The notes beneath the pieces are model-generated. The model was not told the origin of the DNA. It saw nothing but the letters and a program-made list of their open reading frames with translations, and searched no databases. A stretch of 5,711 nucleotides of DNA, from contig DAHXOG010000007.1 in the NCBI GenBank assembly GCA_027364995.1, forward strand, positions 1-5,711, given 5' to 3'. Source of the stretch: Candidatus Mancarchaeum sp. Lineage in GTDB: Archaea > Micrarchaeota > Micrarchaeia > Micrarchaeales > Micrarchaeaceae. Position numbers and translations under genes: made by a program. Shown here piece by piece: positions 1 to 5,545 of the stretch. Numbering within the stretch: position 1 is the first letter of the stretch; the number at the start of each line of letters is the position of its first letter.

Positions 1-519
1 AGTTAGCCATTTTTGCGGCACAGAATAACTTCCTCCATAATAATTGAGGTTTTCTAAACTGCCGCCATTCCATGACCAGCTGGAAAGCGTGATATTCTGG
101 CCACCTTGAATCAAAACTATGGGTTCGGGATTTCCTGAAGAATCCACAAATTTAACGCTTCTCCCTATCTCACCGTTGACTAATATACCTAATGCACCAC
201 TTACTGCATTAATTTCCGGGTTATTGGGTGGCGTTCCTACATTTACAGTATTGAATAATATTAAAGATAAATTATAGCTGGAATAGGTTTTATTGCCTAC
301 TATTGCGTATGTCCCAGGTTTCACAACCAATTCTGTATTTATCAGCCTTAACCTACCTCCTGCATTTGCATTTATTATTGTGCTATTGCCAAAGCTAAAA
401 GTGAAATACGGCTTTTGTATTGTCGTGAAAGTCTGATGTAATTGTGCTGCTGGGCTTAATGTAACCAAAGCCAATAAGCCTATAACCAAAATGAAACCGA
501 TTTTCGAATTTGCTCTCAT
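1..519 (-). CDS. Exported protein of unknown function, 3' end cut by window edge
   Basis: This reading frame runs leftward from an ATG at 519-517 and stays open for 173 codons to the window edge, so the C-terminus is missing. The N-terminus (MRANSKIGFILVIGLLALV) is a Sec-type signal peptide: a short basic start, a hydrophobic core over residues 8-22, and a plausible cleavage site near SPAAQ (residues 22-26). The remainder is polar and probably beta-rich, with several N-X-S/T glycosylation sequons (NST, NKT, NLS, NIT) and many Asn, Gly and Ser residues, as expected of an archaeal surface protein. The start is supported by AGTGAT four bases upstream, a good match to the archaeal Shine-Dalgarno core. 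The gene begins 13 nt after the stop of the large surface protein upstream, so the two are probably co-transcribed and may act together at the cell surface. I do not recognise the family, and no enzymatic motif is visible in the part present. Confidence 0.82.
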   Translation of the reverse strand, partial: MRANSKIGFILVIGLLALVTLSPAAQLHQTFTTIQKPYFTFSFGNSTIINANAGGRLRLINTELVVKPGTYAIVGNKTYSSYNLSLILFNTVNVGTPPNNPEINAVSGALGILVNGEIGRSVKFVDSSGNPEPIVLIQGGQNITLSSWSWNGGSLENLNYYGGSYSVPQKWLT

Positions 520-532
520 AAAATCACTATCG

Positions 533-2512
533 CTAATTTATCTGATTTATGCCTGGGCCACAACTTCCTCCGCCTCCTCCAGTGTGCATTCTCAACTCAT
601 ACCATCCTGCAGCCATGCTTTGTCTTGTATCTAATCCAGGACACCAGTTGGTATTTGCTGTGCTATACGTACTAGGGCCATTAACATAAATTGCTCCATA
701 CCCTGAGTTTCCTCCTCCTGAGCTTATGTTCATTGTTCCTCCTGGCCAATAGCAGTTTCCATAATTGGTCGATGAGTCACCGTAAGTCTGCACTGTGCAT
801 TCAGTAGGTCCAGAGCTGATGCTTGCGCCTGCATATACGAATTCCGCAATAGATGCACCGCCGGCACCATTAAGAGAAACCCCAACAGTATAAGTTCCGG
901 AATTTTGGTTGCATATGGCTGCAAATCCTGTTTCGTACGAATCGTTCCCATGAGTATATTCTATCTGTGAACAACCTGCTGGCAAGCTAACACTGCTGCA
1001 TTCAAACCAGCCGCATCCTACCATAATTACCACTGCTGAAGGCGATGTAGAGACTGAATAGCTATGAGAAAATGAACTGGAATCCCCTGTGGTCGAAGCA
1101 GCATACGTAGCATAAGACGATGGCCCATTCTTTACACCAAATATCGACACAGCAAGATCAGGGCTTCCAGTTGTTATCGTGCATTCTCCTGATGTTGTAG
1201 TACCTACGTCTGCATAACCACCGTTCGATCCGGTTACTGAGCTCCAACTATAACCTATACCTGCATTTCCCGCCCCTCCAGCACAGAAATAAGTGCTATA
1301 TCCTGACAGCGTAGCATTGGCTTTTCCTCCTGTCGAATCGCCAGTATTGCCTTGGGATTCCATATAATAAATTGTAGTGGTAGACGTAGTCGTAGACGTC
1401 GTAGTGGATGTGGTTGTCGATGTTGTAGTGGACGTAGTAGTAGATGTAGTCGTAGAAGTACTTGTCGTGGTGCTCGTAGATGTCGTAGACGTGCTTGTAG
1501 AAGTCGTCGATGTTGTAGTAGACGTGCTTGTGGTCGATGTAGATGTAGTCGTAGATGTACTAGTAGTGGTGCTTGTGGACGTAGTGGATGTAGACGTGCT
1601 TGTCGTAGAAGTAGTAGTGCTCGTAGAGGTTGTAGTGCTTGTAGTGGTGCTCGTAGATGTCGTAGACGTGCTTGTAGATGTATATATAGTGCTCGTTGAA
1701 ACTGCTGTCTTGAATGTTGCAGTTACAGACACATTTGACCTTAATACCAATGTCGCAGGCTCTGCAGTAATCGGGCTTATGCTGCTCGCTCCTGCACTTA
1801 TTGTCCATGACTTAAACGCATAGCCAGTAGGCGAAACTGCATAAAGCGTATATGTGCCTGAGGCCAATGGAACTATGGAATTGTCGCCATAAATTATTCC
1901 ATCAATCACTATTTTTCCATTTGTTGGATTTGTATAAAGCGTTAAATTGTAAAAAGGTATATATGCTGGAGACATGGATTGGGTGGATGCACCAGTTGTG
2001 GAATAAGGACCACTGCATGTATTGGATTTGCACGTATAGTAATGTATTACGAACGTATCGGCCACTGTAGTGCCTAAAGATGGCTCAACGCTTCCAGGTA
2101 TGGATACGGTGCAGATTACCCTTGTCCCTGTTTTTGCAACGTTTGGTATGCATGTGCCGTTATAAGTATTGGTTCCTTTCGAACCTACATTGGATACCGT
2201 AACGCTTATGGAGTTCGTAGGCAGCATTTTTATGCCAACACCTAAGCTATTCAAGAAAATAACAGTGTATTTTATTGGTATGCTATGCGCAGTATCCAAG
2301 CTTGTTATGGCGCTTTGCACGCATGGCAATAAAGGCTCTATATTGCAAACCGGAGGCAGGTAACTTATAGGTGCTTTAGGCCCGGATATTATGAAAATAA
2401 AGGCAACAACTATTGCTATTATCAGTAGTGCCCAAGCGTATACGCTAAGCATCTCTATTGCGGATTGCGCGTTATCTCTTAAAAATATGTGCTTAAGCCT
2501 CTCTTTCATCAT
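533..2512 (-). CDS. Multidomain anchored surface protein with class III signal peptide and Ser/Thr linker
   Basis: This is a 659-residue predicted cell-surface protein. Residues 1-15 are basic and end in DNA; QSAIE follows at 16-20 and a hydrophobic helix at about 21-43. That is the archaeal class III (prepilin-like) layout, with Gln at +1 and Glu at +5, normally cut by an EppA/FlaK-type peptidase. Residues 50-180 are beta-rich with six Cys, including a CNIEPLLPC segment at 56-64. Residues 186-268 resemble a PEGA or divergent InlB B-repeat module (VIDG, LASGTYTL, GYAFKSW, VTATFK). Residues 271-380 are almost only Ser and Thr, interrupted by Ile-Tyr, and are probably an O-glycosylated stalk. 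Residues 384-659 are Gly/Ser-rich with ten Cys and several N-glycosylation sequons, and I recognise no family there. Two adjacent ATG codons (2512 and 2509) could start it. No clear ribosome-binding site is seen; a TATA-like element lies at leaderless distance. The function is probably adhesion, a pseudopilus or a surface-layer appendage; this is inferred. Confidence 0.88.
   Translation of the reverse strand: MMKERLKHIFLRDNAQSAIEMLSVYAWALLIIAIVVAFIFIISGPKAPISYLPPVCNIEPLLPCVQSAITSLDTAHSIPIKYTVIFLNSLGVGIKMLPTNSISVTVSNVGSKGTNTYNGTCIPNVAKTGTRVICTVSIPGSVEPSLGTTVADTFVIHYYTCKSNTCSGPYSTTGASTQSMSPAYIPFYNLTLYTNPTNGKIVIDGIIYGDNSIVPLASGTYTLYAVSPTGYAFKSWTISAGASSISPITAEPATLVLRSNVSVTATFKTAVSTSTIYTSTSTSTTSTSTTTSTTTSTSTTTSTTSTSTSTTSTSTTTSTSTTTSTSTTSTSTTTSTTSTSTSTTSTSTTTSTSTTTSTTTSTTTSTTTSTTTSTTTSTTTIYYMESQGNTGDSTGGKANATLSGYSTYFCAGGAGNAGIGYSWSSVTGSNGGYADVGTTTSGECTITTGSPDLAVSIFGVKNGPSSYATYAASTTGDSSSFSHSYSVSTSPSAVVIMVGCGWFECSSVSLPAGCSQIEYTHGNDSYETGFAAICNQNSGTYTVGVSLNGAGGASIAEFVYAGASISSGPTECTVQTYGDSSTNYGNCYWPGGTMNISSGGGNSGYGAIYVNGPSTYSTANTNWCPGLDTRQSMAAGWYELRMHTGGGGGSCGPGINQIN
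1373..1702 (-). repeat. Low-complexity Ser/Thr-coding triplet repeat
   Basis: About 330 bp encode a run of Ser and Thr (residues 271-380 of the surface protein) through ACN, TCN and AGC codons. On the plus strand this reads as GTAGTGGTAGACGTAGTC-like triplets. An exact 35-bp direct repeat lies inside it, at 1467-1501 and 1644-1678. The copies are 177 bp apart, a multiple of three, so gain or loss of the unit would keep the frame. Long open frames rich in Val/Asp and Arg/Cys on the opposite strand are by-products of this repeat. Confidence 0.93.
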
Positions 2513-2590
2513 GATTATTTAAACGATATGATTTAAATTATAAACGGAATAACATCTAATATCCTAAATCCAATACAAGGTCAAATTTTT
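2513..2590. promoter_or_regulatory. Divergent promoter region between surface protein and UbiA genes
   Basis: This 78-bp AT-rich spacer separates two divergent genes. The core at 2531-2544 contains the palindrome ATTTAAAT followed by TATAAA-like sequence, and can be read as a TATA box in either direction. Read rightward, a start site about 25-30 nt on would fall near 2563-2566, leaving a leader of about 25 nt before the UbiA gene ATG at 2591. Read leftward, transcription would begin almost at the ATG of the surface protein (2512), making that mRNA leaderless or nearly so, which fits its lack of a ribosome-binding site. Promoter activity is inferred from composition and spacing only. Confidence 0.5.
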
Positions 2591-3472
2591 ATGGCTAAAA
2601 CCAACAGGACGATCGCTTTTTTGAAGCTTACAAGAATAGAGCATAGCGTGATGCTTGCAATAGCGGTCATAGTTGCGGAGATAATAGCATATTCGGGAAT
2701 ACCTAAAATACCCATTATATTATTGTCGATAATTCCGCCCATACTGATAAGCATGGGGGCATTTTCCATAAACGACTATTACGATGTGGAAATAGACAAG
2801 AGGAACCATAAAAATGGGCCATTGGTAAACGGCTCGCTCAAGCCCATTACGGCATTATACGTTACAGTGATAACGTTTGTGTTTGGCATAGCAATAACCG
2901 TCTTCATAAACGTCGCAGCATTTGCAATAGCGCTTATCTTTGCTGCCTTGGCATACCTGTACAGCTACAAGCTTAAGCGCATCCCTCTTTTGGGCAATAT
3001 ATACATTGCATTCACAATGGTAATACCGTTCATATATGGGGTATACGTAATAACATATGCATTTCCATTCAGCGTATTGCTCATATGCCTCGTGGTTTTC
3101 CTGAGCGGCCTGGCAAGGGAGCTGCATGGAATGGTCCGTGATTATGAAGGAGATGTATTGGAGGGCAGAATAAAGAATGTGGTTTTCCTTATAGGCAAGC
3201 CGAGGGCATCGCAATTCGCTTTCATACTTTATATGGAAGCGATAATAATAAGCATATTCATGTTCTTCTTCATAGAGCCTTTCAGGTTCAATATTGCATA
3301 TATAATACCCATAATAATAACGGACATACTCCTTGCGTATGTATCTGCAGGATTCATCTTATCAAAATCCACCAAGAGGTTTTACAGTCTGTCCAGGAAT
3401 CTGAGCCTTGGCGCAATGCTCTTGGCTATAATAGCGTATCTGATGGCTTCGCTATTCTACGTTGCAATCTAA
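2591..3472 (+). CDS. UbiA-family prenyltransferase, probable digeranylgeranylglyceryl phosphate synthase
   Basis: This is a 293-residue polytopic membrane protein with roughly eight or nine hydrophobic segments, normal for the UbiA superfamily. The first Asp-rich motif is at residues 61-72 (NDYYDVEIDKRN, the NDxxDxxxDxxN signature that binds Mg-pyrophosphate), followed by GPLVNG. The second acidic motif is at 184-188 (DYEGD) between two helices. Known UbiA enzymes attach a prenyl chain from prenyl pyrophosphate to an acceptor in the membrane. In archaea the essential member transfers geranylgeranyl to the sn-2 position of geranylgeranylglyceryl phosphate, giving the core membrane lipid; that is the likeliest role here. 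The N-terminal TRIEH segment is also seen in quinone- and porphyrin-related UbiA paralogues, so the substrate is not settled. The start is the first ATG, with only a weak AAGGT about ten bases upstream. The neighbours do not help: it diverges from the surface genes and converges on uS2. Confidence 0.9.
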   Translation: MAKTNRTIAFLKLTRIEHSVMLAIAVIVAEIIAYSGIPKIPIILLSIIPPILISMGAFSINDYYDVEIDKRNHKNGPLVNGSLKPITALYVTVITFVFGIAITVFINVAAFAIALIFAALAYLYSYKLKRIPLLGNIYIAFTMVIPFIYGVYVITYAFPFSVLLICLVVFLSGLARELHGMVRDYEGDVLEGRIKNVVFLIGKPRASQFAFILYMEAIIISIFMFFFIEPFRFNIAYIIPIIITDILLAYVSAGFILSKSTKRFYSLSRNLSLGAMLLAIIAYLMASLFYVAI

Positions 3473-3478
3473 AAAGAA
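3471..3478 (-). terminator. T-rich candidate terminator after uS2
   Basis: Read on the minus strand, TTCTTTTT occurs about 31-38 nt after the uS2 stop. Short T-runs of this kind terminate transcription in many archaea. It overlaps the last codons of the convergent UbiA gene. The plus strand shows no comparable T-run after the UbiA stop within the spacer. Confidence 0.35.
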
Positions 3479-3491
3479 CGAGCGCGCAACA

Positions 3492-3513
3492 AATAAGGCT
3501 CTGATGCCTTATT
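3492..3513. repeat. Perfect 8-bp inverted repeat in the convergent 3' spacer
   Basis: AATAAGGC, six bases (TCTGAT), then GCCTTATT form a perfect hairpin on either strand. It sits between the converging UbiA and uS2 genes, and its right arm includes the uS2 stop codon at 3509-3511. It could protect or define mRNA 3' ends. Archaeal termination usually depends on T-runs rather than hairpins, so the role is open. Confidence 0.6.
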
Positions 3514-4144
3514 GCTGTGCGTATGACTGGGCCTTCTGCGGCTCTGTCTTTGCCTCGAAATCCTCTACCTTTAGCTGGAATTCATCGTCGCTCTTTATAT
3601 CTCCCCTGTTCTTCAGGGTTTCCCTTGCGAGCAGATAGTATACGAATGCCAGGGATTTCCTGCCCCTGTTGTTTGCAGGTATGACCAAGTCTATGAACTT
3701 CATTGAATTATCGGTATCGCTTATTGCGATAATCGGTATTCCTATCTTGCTGGCCTCCTTTATGGCCTGCTTCTCGTTCCTCGAGTCGCTTATCATTATG
3801 AGCTTTGGCTCCGTAAAATCCTCTCTTAAAGGATTCGTGAATACGCCTGGCGTAACCCTTCCCTTTATGAATTTCGCCTTTATAGCCTCTGCGAACTTCT
3901 CTGCGGCGGCTATTGCGTATACTCTCGAAGCGGTTATTATGACATCCCTTGGGTCGTACCTTGCCAGCATCTTCGCGGCTATGCTTATCCTTGTGTCTAT
4001 GGTCTTAAGGTCAAGCAGGTAAAGTCCGTCCTCTCTTACCTTGTATACAAAGCGCTCCATTCCTGGGCTCTTTACTTTTGTGGCAATATGTATGCCTGCC
4101 TCTAAATAACCGTTCTGGTCTGCAATAAATCCTTCTTCACTCAT
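3509..4144 (-). CDS. rps2: 30S ribosomal protein uS2
   Basis: This 211-residue protein matches archaeal/eukaryotic uS2 in length and motifs: RVTPGVFTNP (96-105), the SDTDN...IDLVIPANNRGRKSL block (142-164), and the following helix AFVYYLLARE. uS2 binds late to the head/body junction of the small ribosomal subunit. The frame is open upstream to an ATG at 4234, but that 30-residue extension would translate the tRNA-Pro gene. The ATG at 4144 starts the conserved protein and has GGTG five bases before it, so I chose it. The C-terminal 25 or so residues are acidic/Gln-rich and probably flexible. No promoter is visible other than those of the tRNA and the operon upstream. Confidence 0.97.
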   Translation of the reverse strand: MSEEGFIADQNGYLEAGIHIATKVKSPGMERFVYKVREDGLYLLDLKTIDTRISIAAKMLARYDPRDVIITASRVYAIAAAEKFAEAIKAKFIKGRVTPGVFTNPLREDFTEPKLIMISDSRNEKQAIKEASKIGIPIIAISDTDNSMKFIDLVIPANNRGRKSLAFVYYLLARETLKNRGDIKSDDEFQLKVEDFEAKTEPQKAQSYAQQ

Positions 4145-4148
4145 TTTA

Positions 4149-4152
4149 ACAC
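4149..4152 (-). promoter_or_regulatory. Ribosome-binding site of uS2
   Basis: GGTG lies five bases upstream of the ATG at 4144, inside the 11-nt gap that separates it from the tRNA-Pro 3' end. It decides the start of uS2 against the longer open frame that runs back through the tRNA. It matches the complement of the archaeal 16S rRNA 3' tail. Confidence 0.7.
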
Positions 4153-4155
4153 CTT

Positions 4156-4266
4156 TGGGGCCGCCGAGATTTTCAGCAATTTTGGAATGCTTTTGAATTC
4201 CCGTGCAAGGGATCTCGGGTCGCCAGCACCCCAAGCTGGAAGCCTACCAAGCTAGCAGACGGCCCC
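4156..4266 (-). tRNA. tRNA-Pro (anticodon GGG), interrupted in the T-loop
   Basis: On the minus strand, GGGGCCG (4266-4260) pairs perfectly with CGGCCCC (4163-4157), followed by A73 (4156). T8 is present. The D-loop is AGCTTGGTA, with A14, G18, G19 and A21 in place. The anticodon arm is CCAGC-TTGGGGT-GCTGG, giving anticodon GGG (4232-4230), proline codon CCC. A four-base variable region CGAC follows. T-stem strands CCGAG (4218-4214) and CTCGG (4168-4164) are perfect complements but are separated by 45 nt instead of 7. Removing 38 nt leaves the T-loop ATCAAAT and a 73-nt tRNA. Oddities: A54 instead of the usual T, and a T10-T25 mismatch closing the D-stem. No CCA is encoded. The gene sits between RpoN and uS2 and has its own TATA box. 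A decayed tRNA is possible, but the intact acceptor and T stems on both sides of the insert argue against it. Confidence 0.82.
4173..4210 (-). other. Probable 38-nt tRNA intron in the T-loop (about position 56/57)
   Basis: Placing the break after C56 is the only option that restores T55, C56, A57 and A58 of the T-loop. The insert can form a 5-bp hairpin, GGAAT-TCAAAAGC-ATTCC (4201-4184), which superficially resembles a T-arm, or alternatively a 3-bp CCC/GGG hairpin overlapping its start. Archaeal tRNA introns outside the anticodon loop are known and are cut by the splicing endonuclease at bulge-helix-bulge motifs. I could not draw a canonical motif here, so the exact boundaries are inferred from the T-loop consensus and could shift by one or two bases. 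Confidence 0.6.
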
Positions 4267-4292
4267 ATGCACGAATATTTTGCCGAAATACC

Positions 4293-4300
4293 TATAAATA
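4293..4300 (-). promoter_or_regulatory. TATA box of the tRNA-Pro gene
   Basis: TATTTATA on the minus strand lies 26 bases before the first tRNA nucleotide (4266), the spacing expected if transcription starts at or very near the tRNA 5' end. It falls in the 43-nt gap after the RpoN stop (4310-4312). It may also drive uS2, because no T-run separates the tRNA from that gene. Confidence 0.65.
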
Positions 4301-4309
4301 ACCTTGCAA

Positions 4310-4507
4310 TCACTTCCTTCCGCTTTCTACGAACTCGTCTATGAGATCGACATTGCTTACCATCATCCTCCTGCAGCAATATCTTTTGAGCCCGAGGCTA
4401 TCAAGCACCTTCGCTCCGTCCTCGTGCTCCTCATTGACACGTCTATCGTACTCTTCCCATTTGTCTCCTATTACAGCGCCGCATGTGAAACAGCGCACGG
4501 GTATCAT
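4310..4507 (-). CDS. rpoN: DNA-directed RNA polymerase subunit N (Rpb10 homologue)
   Basis: This 65-residue protein is the archaeal RpoN, counterpart of eukaryotic Rpb10. It belongs to the assembly platform of RNA polymerase with subunits D, L and P. The N-terminus [10 protein letters not shown] and the RYCCRRM segment supply the four zinc ligands Cys6, Cys9, Cys44 and Cys45. KWEEY and DLIDEFVES match the family helices. Length is typical. An ATG directly upstream (4510) would add one Met. I chose 4507 because family members begin MIPVRCF and because GAGATGAT, a Shine-Dalgarno match, is six bases before it but only three before the other. It follows uS9 by about 27 nt and precedes the tRNA, as part of the ribosomal operon. 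The stop is TGA. Confidence 0.97.
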   Translation of the reverse strand: MIPVRCFTCGAVIGDKWEEYDRRVNEEHEDGAKVLDSLGLKRYCCRRMMVSNVDLIDEFVESGRK

Positions 4508-4537
4508 CATTCTATCATCTCGATCATTATATACGGA

Positions 4538-5071
4538 TCATCTATACGATGTCTGGTTGCGTGCCCTTGCCTTAGGTCCAAGGTACTTCTTCGGCTCCAC
4601 TCTCCTTGAGTCGTCCTTGAGCAAGCTCCTGTCGTAACGCATATATTCCTTCCTTATCGTATCCGAGCCTGCAAGCTTGCTTATGAGCTTGGCTACAGCA
4701 CTGCCTGAGGCCTGTGCCTGTCCGCTTATGCCTCCGCCCTTGACGTTAATGCTTATGTCCAAGCCGTTAGCTATCTCCTTTGTCATATCGTTTAAGTATA
4801 CGGGCCTTAGTATCTCGTGCTTGACCTCCTCGGGCTTCATTGTAAAGACGTTCGCGCCGTTCACCCTTATGGAGCCTGAGCCCTTCCTGGCTGTGCCCCT
4901 CGCTATGCTGCGCTTTCTCTTGCTCTTTACCAATGTGACGGTGTTTTCCTTCTTCTTTGCCTGTTTTCTGGTCCTTGCCGCCTTCTTTGGCTTCTCCTTC
5001 TGCTGCTCCTGCGGCTTCTGTGCCTCTGCAGCCTTCTCTTCTTTTTTCGCCATTGCCTCTGATTCTTCCAT
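4538..5071 (-). CDS. rps9: 30S ribosomal protein uS9 with lysine-rich N-terminal extension
   Basis: The 177-residue product contains the full uS9 core from about residue 45: KRKRSIARGTARKGSGSIRVNG (51-72), the GGGISGQAQA loop (112-121), YDRSLLKDDSRRVEPKK (146-162), and the C-terminal tail KARARNQTSYR. That tail reaches the P-site tRNA in known ribosomes. Archaeal uS9 is usually about 130-150 residues; here about 44 extra residues rich in Lys, Glu, Ala and Gln precede the core. Three starts are possible: GTG 5080, ATG 5071 and ATG 5053. The ATG at 5071 has AGTGAT correctly placed upstream. The GTG lacks a site, and the site near 5053 is too close to its ATG. The ribosome-binding sequence overlaps the uL13 stop, suggesting translational coupling. 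Confidence 0.96.
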   Translation of the reverse strand: MEESEAMAKKEEKAAEAQKPQEQQKEKPKKAARTRKQAKKKENTVTLVKSKRKRSIARGTARKGSGSIRVNGANVFTMKPEEVKHEILRPVYLNDMTKEIANGLDISINVKGGGISGQAQASGSAVAKLISKLAGSDTIRKEYMRYDRSLLKDDSRRVEPKKYLGPKARARNQTSYR

Positions 5072-5076
5072 AAATA

Positions 5077-5535
5077 TCACTTGTCTATGCTATATCCCAA
5101 TGTATTGGAGAGATCCTTCGAGCTTATATATCCTGCGTATATCTCCTTTGCATTCTTTATGTTTGGCTTAAGCCTGTCCTTGCCCTTCAATGACTCCGGC
5201 TCTCCCATATAAACGTGAAGCTTCCTGAATGCCTCCTTGCCGCGCGGATTCCTGTATGGTAGCATTCCCCTGACTATCCTTTTGAAAAGCATGTCAGGCC
5301 TCCTCGACCAATACGGCGAATGCTCCGGATTCTCCTTTTCCTGGAGGTTAAGCCTTGTCCTGTACTTCAATGCCATGGGCTTCCTTTTGCCGCTTATTAT
5401 CGCCTTCTCTGCGTTCACGACCGCAACATCATTGCCATTCAGAAGGTTCTTTGCTATAATGCTTGCCAACCTGCCCAATACCTGGCCGTTGGCGTCGTAA
5501 ACCACACATTTTTCTATATCGAAACGCTCTTCCAT
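5077..5535 (-). CDS. rpl13: 50S ribosomal protein uL13
   Basis: This 152-residue protein matches archaeal/eukaryotic uL13, an early-assembling large-subunit protein. Family landmarks are GQVLGRLASIIAKNLLNGN (17-35), VVNAEKAIISGKRK (39-52), and SRRPDMLFKRIVRGMLPYRNPRGKEAFRKLHVYMG (77-111 or so). The ATG at 5535 is preceded by GGTG with a five-base gap, in the 10-nt spacer after the eL18 stop. Its TGA stop (5079-5077) lies within the ribosome-binding site of uS9. Length and start are normal for the family. Confidence 0.97.
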   Translation of the reverse strand: MEERFDIEKCVVYDANGQVLGRLASIIAKNLLNGNDVAVVNAEKAIISGKRKPMALKYRTRLNLQEKENPEHSPYWSRRPDMLFKRIVRGMLPYRNPRGKEAFRKLHVYMGEPESLKGKDRLKPNIKNAKEIYAGYISSKDLSNTLGYSIDK

Positions 5536-5545
5536 GTAAGCACCA

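Noticed and set aside
1352..1699. Plus-strand open frame coding an Arg/Cys/Ser-rich protein (115 residues)
   Set aside because: Another frame of the same repeat antisense; low-complexity artefact.
1373..1702. Repeats considered as a CRISPR array
   Set aside because: The repeats are continuous in-frame triplets with no regular repeat-spacer alternation and lie inside a coding sequence.
1377..1823. Plus-strand open frame coding a Val/Asp-rich protein (148 residues)
   Set aside because: It is the antisense of the Ser/Thr triplet repeat; the composition is a direct by-product of the repeat codons and no ribosome-binding site or family resemblance is present.
4145..4234. 30-residue N-terminal extension of uS2 to an upstream ATG
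   Set aside because: It would translate most of the tRNA-Pro gene, does not resemble uS2, and the ATG at 4144 has the proper ribosome-binding site.
4527..4534. TATATAAT between uS9 and RpoN as an internal promoter
   Set aside because: It lies only about 20 bases before the RpoN start, too close for a normal archaeal promoter of that gene; probably chance in a short AT-rich gap.
4677..5171. Plus-strand open frame of 164 residues over uS9 and uL13
   Set aside because: Antisense shadow of two well-recognised ribosomal protein genes.
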